From Bacteroidales bacterium (lineage in GTDB: Bacteria > Bacteroidota > Bacteroidia > Bacteroidales > JAGOPY01): a stretch of DNA of 64,000 nt. The stretch lies in contig JALNZD010000016.1 in assembly GCA_023229505.1 (NCBI GenBank), positions 1-64,000 on the forward strand. The letters are read 5' to 3'. Within the stretch, counting starts at the first letter, position 1; the number at the start of each line of letters is the position of its first letter. Below are positions 1 through 8,250 of this stretch, piece by piece. Position numbers and translations under genes: made by a program. Below the pieces are notes generated by a model, which saw nothing but the letters and a program-made list of their open reading frames with translations, did no database searches and was not told the DNA's origin.

Positions 1-175
1 TTATCAACCTTTTATTGTTAGTATCTGCCGAATATGAAAATTAATAATATGAACTAAAAGAAAACCTGTTAATTTCAATAATACAACTGTTAATAACGAT
101 TATTTTTTAAAACTGATTAGTTACAAAGATAATAAGTTTACGGAATGTAAACTTATTATTGAAAATGGGCAGCCT

Positions 176-1969
176 ATGTATGAAATAAGTGGTCCAGCTC
201 CGTCAACATCTGAATTAAGAAGTATTCATGGAATCAATGTAAATGGCACTATAGCATATTTCAAAGTAAATCCTCAAACTGGTGGTATAGTTCCTCAATT
301 CGAAACTGTCCAGCGGGAATTAGCAAATAATTATCTTCTTCGGAAGATTATGACTAATTCGAAAAGAGAAGTCAAACTTATAAACGTGGATGCAAAAGAC
401 GATCGACCACTTCGATATCGGATGCCACAGGGAAAAGAAATTTTATTAGATGATTTTATAATTACCTTTAATCCATATGGTGATTTTCCCATCCACCTTT
501 CTATTAGCCGTTCAGAGAAAGCACTCACACAAGCAGGAGACGACAGAGATGGTGGATTACTTATTTTAGATGATCAAGATGTTGTGTTAGGAATATCTCT
601 CTTCAAATATGATAATGAACCTCTTGCATCTCATTTATTTGGAGAAGTAATTATAAAAAGATTTAGAGAACTCCTTGATAATGAAGAACCAGTTCTTAGC
701 GAAGAACGTGATGGTCTTGTTACTCGTCATCCATTTTGCAAATTGCTTATATCTGAAATTGAAAAGCGTATTGAACAAAAAGTAAAAGAAGAAAAATTAC
801 GTACACAAAAAGAAGAACAGAGCAAGGTTGATAAAGATGAAGCGATTAGATACAAAAAGGCTTTCGGTATATTAAATAAGATAGCAGAAGATGAAGTTGA
901 GTCAGGAATAAAACTGGGTCAAGAAATAGGCTCTGAAATTCCCGATCCACCTAATGGTTTCTGCATTTATCCTTCATCAGCCCAAATAACAGTTGGTAAA
1001 CGTTATTCTTTTCAATTACACTTGAATACTAAAGTAATCCCGCATGGTTCAATCATTAATATTATTTGTTCGAATTCAAGAATTACTGTACTCACATCAG
1101 AAATCAAAATATTGGAAGATGATCGTTCTGGTATTTTACGCAAATATATTTCAATTGAAGGACTTGAACCTAATATTGATGGGACTCTGCGCGCTTCAAT
1201 TGGTAATAATATAACTGAGGCAAAAGTGTTTGTTGTACCAGAAAAGGAATTATTACTGGACGAGGGAATGGTATTCCAACCAGAAAGTATTACATTACGA
1301 CCAAATCAACCTCGTAGAATATATTTGTTAGTGTACATAAAGATAATTGAAGGAGGAAGTGTAATTAATATTTCTTCTGATAATGATTCTATACATATTT
1401 CTAAAAATGAGATTATTGTTAATGAAGCGGATGCATTACGGCATATTGCAAAATATGAATTAGATATTTGGGGTGAAGGAGCTGGTCAAGATGCTATAAT
1501 AACTGCCGAATATCAAAATGTCATAGCCCTTTTAGAGATAAGGATTAGATCCAAAGAACTACCAGATGAAAAAGATAGAAAAGGTATGTTTAATGAACCT
1601 GAATTTAATGATGAACCAGAACCACCTCAACGAACATCTTATAGTCCAGAGACAGGTAAAGTGATAATTTATGTCAATTTTCCTTCAGTTTTGCATTATG
1701 TAGGTAATAATTGCCAATATAGAAAATCCTTACCCGCTCAGGTTTTAATAGCCGACCTGGTATCTGAAAGATGTTTTCATGAAATAGCGAAAAAAAAGGT
1801 AGAAATGAGTGGTGCTTTAAATCCTCGGCATATTTATGATTTAATACAAAGAAATGCAAATGAACTTTCTAAAAAGCATGGTAAAAAGGTGCATGAATCA
1901 TTGGTTGATCAAAAACTTGTAAAAGAAGCTAAGTTAAACTCTCGAAGTCAAATAGATGAAGCAAAATAA
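176..1969 (+). CDS. C-terminal part of a GHKL-type ATP-binding protein; N-terminal ATPase domain not present
   Basis: The 597-residue product resembles the middle and C-terminal parts of large HATPase_c_3-type ATP-binding proteins often found in defence islands. The clearest stretch is about residues 130-210: GGLLILDDQDVVLG, then HLFGEV, then the motif SEERDGLVTRHPFCKLL followed by a charged helix. In that family this block sits after an N-terminal GHKL ATPase fold with N and G boxes; none is seen here. The frame is open upstream only to base 53, with an in-frame TGA at 50-52, and no upstream frame supplies the ATPase domain. Residues 260-480 form beta-rich repeats and the C-terminus is charged. 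No ribosome-binding site precedes ATG 176. I infer a truncated or frameshifted gene whose front lies left of the window. The base composition is AT-rich compared with the rest. Confidence 0.5.
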   Translation: MYEISGPAPSTSELRSIHGINVNGTIAYFKVNPQTGGIVPQFETVQRELANNYLLRKIMTNSKREVKLINVDAKDDRPLRYRMPQGKEILLDDFIITFNPYGDFPIHLSISRSEKALTQAGDDRDGGLLILDDQDVVLGISLFKYDNEPLASHLFGEVIIKRFRELLDNEEPVLSEERDGLVTRHPFCKLLISEIEKRIEQKVKEEKLRTQKEEQSKVDKDEAIRYKKAFGILNKIAEDEVESGIKLGQEIGSEIPDPPNGFCIYPSSAQITVGKRYSFQLHLNTKVIPHGSIINIICSNSRITVLTSEIKILEDDRSGILRKYISIEGLEPNIDGTLRASIGNNITEAKVFVVPEKELLLDEGMVFQPESITLRPNQPRRIYLLVYIKIIEGGSVINISSDNDSIHISKNEIIVNEADALRHIAKYELDIWGEGAGQDAIITAEYQNVIALLEIRIRSKELPDEKDRKGMFNEPEFNDEPEPPQRTSYSPETGKVIIYVNFPSVLHYVGNNCQYRKSLPAQVLIADLVSERCFHEIAKKKVEMSGALNPRHIYDLIQRNANELSKKHGKKVHESLVDQKLVKEAKLNSRSQIDEAK

Positions 1970-1978
1970 TTCTAATTC

Positions 1979-2113
1979 ACCTAACGAACCGGCAGCCGAG
2001 CAATGCGGGGCATCCTGGTTAAATAAACTGGTTGTGGCTAATAGACATGAAAACGAAACTCGAATATAAAATCTGCTAATGCCCGCACTGCGGCTGCCAG
2101 CAAGGCGTTAGGA
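1979..2113. repeat. attC-like palindromic element 1
   Basis: A 135-bp imperfect palindrome. It opens with ACCTAAC (1979-1985, fits the RYYYAAC box) and closes with GTTAGGA (2107-2113, GTTRRRY with the last base off). The arms between are strongly complementary: GGCAGCCGAGCAATGCGGG on the left matches the reverse complement of GCCCGCACTGCGGCTGCC on the right, with small bulges. Size and layout fit integron cassette recombination sites or the similar cassette repeats of Bacteroidota. It lies immediately upstream of the nuclease gene. No integron integrase is in the window. Confidence 0.5.
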
Positions 2114-2190
2114 GCAATACTAATCGCAACTCCGACCAATAGTGCTAAATCATAAAGTTTCGCTTTTAGGACATACGGACAACTAACAAC

Positions 2191-3465
2191 ATGGACAGAT
2201 TAAATTACTTCAACCCATATAAATCAAAAGGTGGCTATCACGAAGACCAGCTAACTAGAGCATATCTTGTTTTGCTTAAACATTCAAGCCATGCATTTTT
2301 TACTTTCATTGAATATTGTCGGAGCAGACACATTACTTCAAAAACTGAAAAACCAATTTCTATTCTTTATTTTTTAGAGCAGGGTTGGGAAATTAAAACT
2401 CAAAAAAGTAATCCCGACATCAACACAAATTATTTGCTTTCAATTCTCATCACTGACTCTCAGGTTACGGAAAATGATACAAATATTCAGTCAAGTGAAA
2501 GAAACGCAAGGTATGACGGCATAATTACTTTCGGAAGCAACTTGACAATGGTAATTGAAAACAAACCTCGTTCAGGCAATGTTTGGTTCGGACAGTTAAA
2601 TCCTTCAAGACAAAATCTTGCGGAAGACACGATAGTTTATTCTAATCCGACCGTTTTAGAATGGAAGGAAATTATCAAGCAACTAAATCTTCTGCTAACT
2701 GTTCAGACCATTTCGGGCTACGAGAAAATAATGATTGAAGATTTCCTTTCTTTCATTGACGAGAATTTTCCTTTCCTCAATCCTTATGACAGTTTCTATC
2801 AATGTAAAGGAAACACAGAACTGCTAAACAGAAGAATTAACAATCTGCTAAAATCAATTTCGCTGGACGAAAGCAAGGTAAATTATCATAGAGGTTGGGG
2901 CTATTACATTCATACATCCTACCAACAAATTCAAGAAATCGGTTTAATCCTTGCTCAAAAAGAAAACGAATGGTGGATTGAATTGAGTTTATACTTTGGT
3001 GATTCACAAAGACAAGCAATTTCATTTTACTATTCCAAACATTAATCATCTCAAAGACACTGATTGGGCTTTTTATCCTAACTTCCATGTTTCATTCATG
3101 ACTTCAAACTTGGTTTGGTTTCATTCAGACGACAGCGAACATTATTTGCAATTCTGGAAAGACAATGTCGGAGAAATTTATCAGCAGAAAAGAGACGATG
3201 TGCCGAAATATTTAAAATGGTTAGCGGATGAAAAGGTAATCAACATGACAAAGAAGTTGAAGAAAAATTAGATGAAAAGTTTTACGACACAGCAATGCAG
3301 ACATTAAACATTTGCCCTGGATTCGGAGTTATTTACACATTTAATTCTTCAGAGGCAGAAGAATTTGACAGAAGCGGAAAACTGAAATTCATTCTTGCAG
3401 AAAAAATAAGAGAAGGTTTGAAGGTTGTCGGACTTGATGGAAACGATTTACTTAAAAATATTTAG
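2191..3465 (+). pseudogene. PD-(D/E)XK-like nuclease family protein, interrupted by two compensating frameshifts
   Basis: Three consecutive open segments together encode one protein of about 425 residues. Segment 1 (2191 to about 3000) starts at ATG and contains ARYDGIITF followed by MVIENKPRSGN, the D...ExK pattern of PD-(D/E)XK nucleases, near residues 107-128. Around 2985-3020 the reading moves to the second frame (HKDKQFHFTIPNINHLKDTD...). Around 3241-3255 it returns to the first frame (EVEEKLDEKFYDTAM...) and ends at TAG 3463-3465. The two shifts cancel, so these are either recent inactivating indels or sequencing errors in AT-rich DNA. The gene sits alone between two attC-like palindromes, as a cassette would. 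The substrate is unknown; a role in defence is only suggested by the neighbouring GHKL-type gene. Confidence 0.55.
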
Positions 3466-3528
3466 ACCTCTAACAAACATGACAGCAAACTTGAAACATT
3501 ATCGCTTCGGACAGACAGCCGCACATGA

Positions 3529-3647
3529 CCATAACAGCGGCTTGCGGCAATAGCGGTTGACGAGCAAATTGAAAGTGTGTGCAAGTAATTATCTTTGTAG
3601 CAGGTGGACAATCCGCCACTGACCGCAAGCCGCAACATATTAGGCCT
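3529..3647. repeat. attC-like palindromic element 2
   Basis: Imperfect palindrome downstream of the nuclease gene. The left arm (3531-3558, core AGCGGCTTGCGG) pairs with the right arm (3609-3640, core CCGCAAGCCGC). The outer boxes are CATAAC on the left and ATTAGGC on the right, weaker than those of element 1. Together with element 1 it frames a single gene, which is the expected layout of a mobile cassette. Confidence 0.4.
3569..3597 (+). promoter_or_regulatory. Bacteroidota-type promoter inside attC-like element 2
   Basis: TTG (3569-3571), 18 bases, then TATCTTTG (3590-3597), which matches the TTTG / TAnnTTTG promoter pattern of this phylum. It points rightwards, away from the nuclease gene, and lies in the loop of the palindrome. 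No plus-strand gene follows closely, so it may be a leftover promoter of a lost cassette. Confidence 0.35.
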
Positions 3648-3746
3648 AATTTATTTTAATATGAATACTAAAAGAGATAAGATTTGGTATTTCCTATCTG
3701 ATGCCAAAACCAATGAATTTCTTTAATCCTTGCTTTTAAAATACTA

Positions 3747-3839
3747 TTAAAAGTGTGATTTATCATCATAAGATGATTTAGTAAAGTTATTTTTCTCAAA
3801 TTTTTTAAGAATTCTCAGCGCCTCCCCCGTCTTAGCGGT
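3747..3839 (-). pseudogene. hicA: hicA toxin remnant
   Basis: Directly downstream of hicB, in another frame, about 30 codons read TAKTGEALRILKKFEKNNF and then stop at 3747-3749. This resembles the first helix of HicA mRNA-interferases (SGKEalriLkkfGF). The rest of the roughly 60-80 residue toxin, including the RQ-GSH segment with the catalytic histidine, is missing, and there is no start codon. The similarity is short, so the call is tentative. Confidence 0.3.
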
Positions 3840-4035
3840 TGTTGTATATTTGAAGGAATTCCTCCGGTTCCAGGCACATGTCAATAACTTCCCTGATATT
3901 CGCCAAAGCTTCGTCAATAGTTTTGCCAAATGAATGACAGCCCTTAAAAACAGGGCAACTAACGATGTAAACATTATCTTCGTCCTGTTCAATAAGTATC
4001 GGAAGGTGTAAGATTTTATTTTTAGTCTTGCTCAT
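3832..4035 (-). CDS. hicB: HicB-family antitoxin
   Basis: A 67-residue protein starting at MSKTKNK. The core LPILIEQDEDNVYIVSCPVF, KGCHSFGKTIDEALANIREV is the HicB partial RNase-H-like fold that neutralises HicA. The open frame reaches back to 4080 through a TTG, but ATG 4033-4035 fits the family N-terminus better. Antitoxins of this size may lack a separate DNA-binding domain, as here. Downstream lies only a short HicA-like stub, so this is probably an orphan antitoxin left after toxin decay. Confidence 0.75.
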   Translation of the reverse strand: MSKTKNKILHLPILIEQDEDNVYIVSCPVFKGCHSFGKTIDEALANIREVIDMCLEPEEFLQIYNNR

Positions 4036-4258
4036 CGTAAATATTGTTTTTTTACTCAAAATACCGAAGTAGCTGTACAAAGATAACCATAAAATGTTGC
4101 TGAAATTTATACACGTCCCTTATAATCTATTTTCGATAAGGTGAAATCCTTACAGACAAGCCCTGATAAAAAAAAGTGTCGATTTACCGATTTGCCGAAT
4201 TTCAAATTTCAATTTTCAATTTGTATGATCGGGGGATTAATATATATTTTCAATGATA

Positions 4259-4290
4259 TTTGCGATTGAGACGGAATTTTGATAATTTTG
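4259..4290 (+). promoter_or_regulatory. Promoter for the coiled-coil protein/zapA/6S/rny unit
   Basis: TTTG (4259-4262), 20 bases, TAATTTTG (4283-4290). This is a full match to the Bacteroidota -33/-7 pattern, 33 bases before ATG 4324. The gap 4081-4258 otherwise holds AT-rich 'caaatttcaattttcaattt' words and no gene. Confidence 0.6.
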
Positions 4291-4323
4291 TCAGAAATGA
4301 ACTTAAACCCGGCAAATTGACTT

Positions 4324-4611
4324 ATGGATCTTGTGGAAGGATATCTTCAGAAACTTGAGGAGAAAATAAGGCAACTTGCTGAGGATCACCAAAAAATAAA
4401 AACTGAGAAAGATCTATTGATCAAACAATCGGTCATTCAACTTAAAACAATTGAAGAGCAGAAAGAAGAGAAAGAAAATTTAAAAAAGCAGGTCCAGGCG
4501 TTGAAGATTGCCAAATCCGTCGAATCAACTCAGGAGACGGGCAAGGTAAAGGACAAGATTCGGGACCTGGTGCGGGAAATTGACCGGTGTATTGAACTGT
4601 TAAATAAATAA
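4324..4611 (+). CDS. Small coiled-coil protein upstream of zapA (ZapB-like in position)
   Basis: A 95-residue protein, almost entirely heptad-rich helix (residues 5-65: LEEKIRQLAEDHQKIK, then KEEKENLKKQVQALK). It has no signal peptide or membrane segment. The stop lies 24 bases before zapA and they share one promoter. Position and shape suggest a partner of ZapA at the division ring, comparable to ZapB, but there is no diagnostic motif, so the function is inferred from context only. Confidence 0.6.
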   Translation: MDLVEGYLQKLEEKIRQLAEDHQKIKTEKDLLIKQSVIQLKTIEEQKEEKENLKKQVQALKIAKSVESTQETGKVKDKIRDLVREIDRCIELLNK

Positions 4612-4635
4612 TGAAACTGGGGCATTGGAAGGGAC

Positions 4636-4923
4636 ATGGAAGAGCTTACCATCACGGTAAATATTGCCGACAGGCCTTACAGGTTAAAAATCAAAAGGGA
4701 AGAAGAAGAAGTCATCCGGAAAGCAGTTAAGGAAATTGAGCAAAGGATCAGGGAATATTCGGAGCACTTCGCCTTTAATGATAAGCAGGACCTGATGGCG
4801 ATGGTATTGTTGCATTACGCGTCAACCGTCCAGAAACTTGAAAGTGACCTTTTATCCGGAGAAAATATGGTTATAACACGGCTTCAGAAGATGGAGCAAT
4901 TAATCACGACACATCCGGATTAG
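4636..4923 (+). CDS. zapA: Cell division protein ZapA
   Basis: A 95-residue ZapA-family protein. The N-terminal part ITVNIADRPYRLKIKREEEE is the FtsZ-binding head, with the family pattern I-x-G/A-x2-Y-x-L. The rest is a helix for dimer and tetramer formation. ZapA bundles FtsZ filaments at mid-cell. It lies between the small coiled-coil protein and the 6S-like RNA, an arrangement also seen around zapA in other bacteria, where ssrS is a neighbour. Confidence 0.85.
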   Translation: MEELTITVNIADRPYRLKIKREEEEVIRKAVKEIEQRIREYSEHFAFNDKQDLMAMVLLHYASTVQKLESDLLSGENMVITRLQKMEQLITTHPD

Positions 4924-4964
4924 CAGTTCGATCCCACGCGTTCTTTGAAAATATCAGAAAAGAA

Positions 4965-5167
4965 ATTTACCCGCATTAATCCAATTCTGGTTTGATAAAT
5001 CAACATGATCAAAATCAGGGTACGACTTACCGGCGCAAGGACAGGCCTCAACCAGCTTCATTGCTGGATTCACTTTAGTGGACAGTGGACGTTCGAACAT
5101 CCGGGGCGACCCTAGCCATAATAATTTGGGTTTATCCCAAACCCCTGGATTAATAGCGGGTATTTTT
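4965..5167 (+). ncRNA. ssrS: 6S RNA candidate
   Basis: The 290-base gap between zapA and rny has no credible ORF on the plus strand but folds as a long closed structure. ACCCGCATTAATCC (4969-4982) pairs with GGATTAATAGCGGGT (5147-5161) with one bulge and is followed by a T-rich run. Inside are a CCAGC/GCTGG hairpin (5052-5067) and TTTGGG/CCCAAA near the 3' side. About 200 nt, a closing stem, a mostly open middle and the zapA neighbourhood all fit 6S RNA, which binds the housekeeping RNA polymerase. A covariance-model search was not possible here. Confidence 0.6.
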
Positions 5168-5214
5168 ATGAACATTAGTCAACTTAATCATATACTTCTA
5201 ATCATTACTGAACC

Positions 5215-6759
5215 ATGAACCAAATATTAATTTACCTACTAGATGGATTGGCAGGACTGGTACTTGGAGTGGTGATCGGATCTTTTATCTTACGAAAGCT
5301 TAACGCCGGGAAACTGGAAACCATAATGCATGAGGCAGAAGAAAAAGCTGAAGTAATAAAGAAAGAGAAGATCCTGCAAGCCAAGGAAAGGTTTCTTGAA
5401 TTAAAAACAGAGCACGAAAAAGCCGTTAATGAAAGAAACAACGCCGTCCAGATAAACGAAACCAGGCTAAAACAGAAAGAAACCCTTATCTCTCAAAAAT
5501 TTGAGGAAAACCAGCGAAAACAAAATGAAATCACCGCCATTAGGGAAAACCTTAATAATCAATTAGAAATCATAACAAAAAAGCAGTCAGAATATGACCG
5601 TGCGGTAAAGGAGCAGGTCGAAAAACTTGAGGTCATTGCGGGACTTTCTGCTGCGGAAGCTAAGGAACAGATCATTGAAACACTGAGGGAAGAGGCTAAA
5701 TCTGAAGCACTGGTCTACATCAAGGACACTATCGAGGAAGCCAAGATCACAGCCCAGCGGGAAGCAAAGAAGATCGTGATTGAAACTATACAGCGGACTG
5801 CGGCTGAACATGCTATAGAAAATACCGTATCTGTTTTTCCATTGGAAAACGACGATGTCAAAGGACGTATTATCGGCCGGGAAGGCCGGAACATCAGAGC
5901 ATTGGAAGCGCTTACCGGGGTAGAGATCATCATCGATGATTCGCCGGAAGCCATTATTTTATCAGGTTTTGACCCTGTCAGAAGGGAAATTGCCAGGCTC
6001 TCGCTGCATAAACTTGTTACTGACGGTCGTATTCACCCGGCCAGGATTGAGGAAGTAGTTGCTAAAACTACAAAGCAGATCGAGCAGGAAGTTATAGAAA
6101 TCGGCAAAAGGACCTGTATCGATCTCGGTATCCACAACCTGCATAATGAACTGGTCAGGATGATCGGTAAAATGAAATACCGCTCTTCATACGGACAAAA
6201 CCTCCTGGCCCACTCTATCGAAGTGGCAAAGCTTAGCGCGACGATGGCGGCTGAGCTGGGGCTCAATCCCAAAATGGCTAAAAGGGCAGGATTACTTCAC
6301 GATATAGGAAAAGTGCCTGACAATGAGCCGGATTTGCCGCATGCAATACTTGGCATGAAGCTGGCTGAAAAATTCAAGGAGAACCCCGAGATTTGCAATG
6401 CAATCGGTGCACATCATGATGAAATCGAGATGGAATCGCTGATCGCACCAATCGTTCAGGTTTGTGATGCCATTTCCGGCGCAAGGCCTGGAGCCCGGCG
6501 CGAAGTGGCTGAAGCCTATATCCAAAGGCTCAATAAACTCGAAAACCTCGCCCTTTCCTATCCCGGTGTGGTAAAAACTTATGCCATCCAGGCAGGTCGT
6601 GAACTGAGGGTTATCGTTGGTGCCGATAAAATATCAGATAATGATGCCAGTAAGATATCCTACGAATTATCCAGGAAGATCCAGGATGAGATGACTTATC
6701 CGGGGCAGATCAAAATTACTGTTATACGGGAAACCCGGGCGGTGAATTACGCGAAATGA
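5215..6759 (+). CDS. rny: Ribonuclease Y
   Basis: A 514-residue RNase Y, the membrane-anchored endoribonuclease that starts mRNA decay. The domains are in family order: an N-terminal membrane helix (residues about 4-26), a long coiled coil (30-200), a KH RNA-binding domain (GRIIGREGRNIRALEALTG, about 215-235) and an HD phosphohydrolase domain with LLAHSIEVAKL and GLLHDIGKVPD holding the metal-binding His/His-Asp. Length and motifs are complete. It follows the 6S candidate and precedes an amino-acid permease by 44 bases. Confidence 0.95.
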   Translation: MNQILIYLLDGLAGLVLGVVIGSFILRKLNAGKLETIMHEAEEKAEVIKKEKILQAKERFLELKTEHEKAVNERNNAVQINETRLKQKETLISQKFEENQRKQNEITAIRENLNNQLEIITKKQSEYDRAVKEQVEKLEVIAGLSAAEAKEQIIETLREEAKSEALVYIKDTIEEAKITAQREAKKIVIETIQRTAAEHAIENTVSVFPLENDDVKGRIIGREGRNIRALEALTGVEIIIDDSPEAIILSGFDPVRREIARLSLHKLVTDGRIHPARIEEVVAKTTKQIEQEVIEIGKRTCIDLGIHNLHNELVRMIGKMKYRSSYGQNLLAHSIEVAKLSATMAAELGLNPKMAKRAGLLHDIGKVPDNEPDLPHAILGMKLAEKFKENPEICNAIGAHHDEIEMESLIAPIVQVCDAISGARPGARREVAEAYIQRLNKLENLALSYPGVVKTYAIQAGRELRVIVGADKISDNDASKISYELSRKIQDEMTYPGQIKITVIRETRAVNYAK

Positions 6760-6803
6760 ATTTTTTTTACTTTAGCCAATCTTTTAGTTAATCCCGGATT
6801 CTA

Positions 6804-8240
6804 ATGGCATCAGAAGGCCAGTTTAAGAAATCACTCAATCTCTTTGATTCAGCGGCCATCACCATGGGCTCTATGATCGGATCCGGGATTTTCATTGTAA
6901 GCGCCGATATCGCAAGGAACGTGGGCTCCCCGGGCTGGCTGCTGGTCGTATGGGCAATAACGTTGGTCATGACTGTTCTGGCTGCCGTAAGTTACGGAGA
7001 ACTGGCAAGCATGCTGCCCCATGCCGGCGGCATTTATGTTTACCTCCGTGAGGCCTATTCCCCCCTGTTCGGTTTCCTGTATGGCTGGACGTTTTTCCTG
7101 GTCATTCAATGCGGAACGATCGCTGCAGTGGCAATGGCTTTTGCCAAGTTTACCGGTGTTCTTCTGCCGGTAATCTCGGAACATAATACGGTGCTGGACT
7201 TAGGTTTTTTTAAGTTTAACTCAACCCAGCTTTTGGCTATTATTATGATCCTGGTCCTTACCTGGATCAATACCAGGGGGATCAAGGAAGGCAAGCGCGT
7301 TCAGAATATCTTTACCTATTCCAAGGTGTTGATCCTGCTGGCTTTTATTGTAATCGGTATCTATGTTGCCAAAGCCACCCAGCTCAATATTTTCCATTCA
7401 CCTGATTTCTGGGATGCTGCACGGGTCGAGGATGGCGTACAGATCCCTGTAAAAGGCTTTTCTTTGCTCATTGCCGTAGGAATGGCCATGGTGGGCTCAC
7501 TTTTTGCTGCTGATGCATGGTACAATATTACCTATACTTCAGATGAGGTGATCAATCCCAAAAAGACGATCGCCCGCAGTCTCTTTATTGGCTCCCTGAC
7601 TGTTTGCCTGATCTATTTTTTGGTCAATGTGGTTTATATTATTGCACTGCCAGTCAGGGGTATCCCCGAAGGAGCGACAGTACTGGAAAGAGGTATCCAG
7701 TTTGCCAGTGAAGACAGGGTTGCCACAGCAGCTATCTACGGTATATTCGGAAAAAATACCGAACTGCTCATGGCTGTAGTAGTGGTTATTTCCACCTTTG
7801 GCTGCAATAACGGAATTATCCTTGCCGGTGCACGGGTAACTTTTGCCATGGCTAAAGACCGGCTGTTCTTCAAAAGAACCGGTGAACTCAGCAGTAAGGG
7901 CGTCCCCGCGTTTGCCTTGTGGATACAGGCCGGATGGGCAACCATCCTTTGTCTGACAGGCAGTTACAGCCAACTGCTCGATTATGTGATCTTTGCCGCG
8001 CTGATCTTCTATGTCCTGGTCATCTTTTCTGTATTTGTTCTCAGAAAAAAACATCCGGAATGGGAGCGGCCGTATAAAGCATTCGGCTTCCCGGTATTCC
8101 CTATTATTTACATAGCCGCCTGCCTGCTGATCATTATTATACTGTTGGTTTATAAGCCTTTATTCACCTGGCCGGGATTAGTCATAGTTCTTTCAGGTGT
8201 GCCTGTGTACTATTTGTGGAAAAGGCGGAAACCAACTTAG
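6804..8240 (+). CDS. APC-family amino acid permease
   Basis: A 478-residue polytopic membrane protein with about 12 hydrophobic helices. The first helix carries GSMIGSGIFI, the APC consensus for substrate binding, and helix 2-3 has SYGELASMLPHAGG. It imports or exchanges amino acids at the inner membrane; the substrate cannot be read from sequence. It converges with the acyl-ACP ligase fusion, with only 10 bases between the two stop codons. Confidence 0.85.
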   Translation: MASEGQFKKSLNLFDSAAITMGSMIGSGIFIVSADIARNVGSPGWLLVVWAITLVMTVLAAVSYGELASMLPHAGGIYVYLREAYSPLFGFLYGWTFFLVIQCGTIAAVAMAFAKFTGVLLPVISEHNTVLDLGFFKFNSTQLLAIIMILVLTWINTRGIKEGKRVQNIFTYSKVLILLAFIVIGIYVAKATQLNIFHSPDFWDAARVEDGVQIPVKGFSLLIAVGMAMVGSLFAADAWYNITYTSDEVINPKKTIARSLFIGSLTVCLIYFLVNVVYIIALPVRGIPEGATVLERGIQFASEDRVATAAIYGIFGKNTELLMAVVVVISTFGCNNGIILAGARVTFAMAKDRLFFKRTGELSSKGVPAFALWIQAGWATILCLTGSYSQLLDYVIFAALIFYVLVIFSVFVLRKKHPEWERPYKAFGFPVFPIIYIAACLLIIIILLVYKPLFTWPGLVIVLSGVPVYYLWKRRKPT

Positions 8241-8250
8241 CCCTTCATGA

